This document shows positions 30,160 through 30,608 of a stretch of 30,608 nt of DNA, in pieces; position 1 is the stretch's first letter; the number at the start of each line of letters is the position of its first letter. A program made the position numbers and the translations under genes. The notes below the pieces were generated by a model. The model saw only the letters and a list, made by a program, of their open reading frames with translations, made no database searches and had not been told where the DNA came from. Origin of the DNA: CAZHWT01 sp964536215. GTDB lineage: Bacteria > Patescibacteriota > CAZHWT01. The stretch covers positions 1 through 30,608 of the forward strand of contig CAZHWT010000014.1 in assembly GCA_964536215.1 (NCBI GenBank), written 5' to 3'.

Positions 30160-30286
30160 TGATGTCTCATGAGTCTAGCCTCGCAGAGCGACAGGTTCGC
30201 AAGTTAGGAGAGTGCTATAGTGACAACGATCACTATAGTGCGGACTAACTTTCTGGACGAAGTCCAGTACCGGTAGGCGTCACCAA
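30159..30286 (+). ncRNA. possible structured RNA ending in a copy of the tRNA-Glu 3' end
   Basis: Helices seen: closing stem GTGATGTC (30159-30166) with GGCGTCAC (30276-30283), two G-U pairs; GCGA/TCGC (30188-30191, 30197-30200); AAGTTAG/CTAACTT (30201-30207, 30245-30251), which encloses the 9-bp hairpin CTATAGTGA/TCACTATAG (30215-30223, 30230-30238); and CTGGAC-GAA-GTCCAG (30253-30267). It matches no RNA class I know. It may instead be debris from a duplication or insertion at the tRNA 3' end. There is no clear promoter apart from read-through and no terminator right after it. Confidence 0.4.
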
Positions 30287-30313
30287 GCTACCCCCGAATT
30301 TTTATCAACACAT

Positions 30314-30345
30314 GTACGTAAACGTGTACGTACATGTGTACGTAC
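30314..30345. promoter_or_regulatory. GTACGTAC palindrome array, site 7
   Basis: GTACGTAA, GTACGTAC and GTACGTAC separated by ACGT and ATGT. It lies 150 bp upstream of the ORF at 30495 and some 60 bp before a remnant of the MITE-like end (CCGGAATGAC at about 30418-30427). Confidence 0.75.
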
Positions 30346-30455
30346 ATAAGGCTCGACGTTGCTGCTAAAAAATATTACTAGTTAATAGGCGTTACCTATG
30401 TAGATTCTGGGTCAATTCCGGAATGACGAAAGGATGGATTAGAACTATAAGAGAG

Positions 30456-30464
30456 TGCTATACT
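30456..30464 (+). promoter_or_regulatory. extended -10 box before the last ORF
   Basis: TGC-TATACT, within the 12-mer GAGAGTGCTATA that also occurs at 30208-30219 (there TGC-TATAGT, inside the structured segment). Transcription would begin near 30471, about 24 nt before ATG 30495. Confidence 0.4.
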
Positions 30465-30494
30465 TTGCGGCAATTGCTTGACGATTTTCCGGGC

Positions 30495-30608
30495 ATGTCC
30501 GATAAAGAGCGGAAGCGTCGTGCGAAGGTTATGGTGATAACGTTTGCGCCTGAGCTTTCTGAGATTGCAGCTCAGGATGTATTGGCTTCAGAGCTAATGC
30601 TTATAGAT
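30495..30608 (+). CDS. start of an unidentified ORF, cut by the window edge
   Basis: An open frame from ATG 30495 to the end of the window, 38 residues: it begins MSDKERKRRAKVMVITFAPE and continues with an acidic, alanine-containing stretch to SELMLID. The frame is also open upstream to ATG 30423, but that start lies before the proposed -10 box. No strong ribosome site precedes 30495. Too short to assign; it is listed because the frame is open and a promoter-like box and a GTACGTAC array lie upstream. Confidence 0.4.
   Translation, partial: MSDKERKRRAKVMVITFAPELSEIAAQDVLASELMLID

Overview
The window looks like a chromosomal segment of a Candidate Phyla Radiation bacterium (Patescibacteria), most likely Saccharibacteria-like. 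The reasons are compact genes under the standard code (TGA is used as stop), a complete F-type ATP synthase operon, the MurT/GatD pair for amidating lipid II, divergent forms of several common families, and spacers filled with short tandem repeats. The phylum is an inference from gene content; there is no rRNA or ribosomal protein here to settle it.

Layout. 1-4115: a tRNA-Lys cut by the window edge, a decayed tRNA relic, then a small surface-polysaccharide module (secreted polysaccharide deacetylase, membrane GT2 glycosyltransferase, LPVTG-bearing membrane protein). Partial tRNA and promoter repeats flank the module. 4143-9433: single genes, namely a P-loop kinase-like protein, a DUF2200 protein, a DUF1905/YdeI-like protein, a HAD hydrolase and a short UvrA-like ABC ATPase, separated by hairpin repeats. 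9568-17097: two paralogous membrane proteins, a 514-residue unknown, an emfourin-like inhibitor, a membrane-anchored unknown, a CoaD-HD fusion and a 56-residue AbrB-type regulator. 17724-20600: a DUF4230 protein and murT-gatD. 20969-29899: an MscS-type TM-helix protein, a YidC-like protein and an SPFH-like protein, then atpBEFHAGDC. 29900-30608: tRNA-Glu with a promoter and terminator, a possible structured RNA ending in a copy of the tRNA 3' end, and the start of an ORF that leaves the window.

The most striking unexplained signal is a family of seven intergenic sites built from GTACGTAC cores alternating with ACGT/ATAT/ACAT/ATGT spacers on a 12-bp period. One core pair makes the perfect 20-bp palindrome GTACGTACACGTGTACGTAC. 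Every site lies upstream of at least one gene, and one lies directly in the 5' region of the AbrB-type gene at 16927. I propose that this small protein binds the sites, forming an undescribed local regulon that would include itself and envelope genes. This is inference from sequence only.

Other points of interest are heptamer/octamer tandem repeats in spacers, including inside the ATP synthase operon before two genes without Shine-Dalgarno sequences; an emfourin-like protein with no M4 protease nearby; a CoaD-HD fusion; a MurT missing one zinc-ribbon cysteine; a YidC-like protein apparently without the groove arginine beside the ATP synthase; and a hairpin-rich segment after tRNA-Glu.
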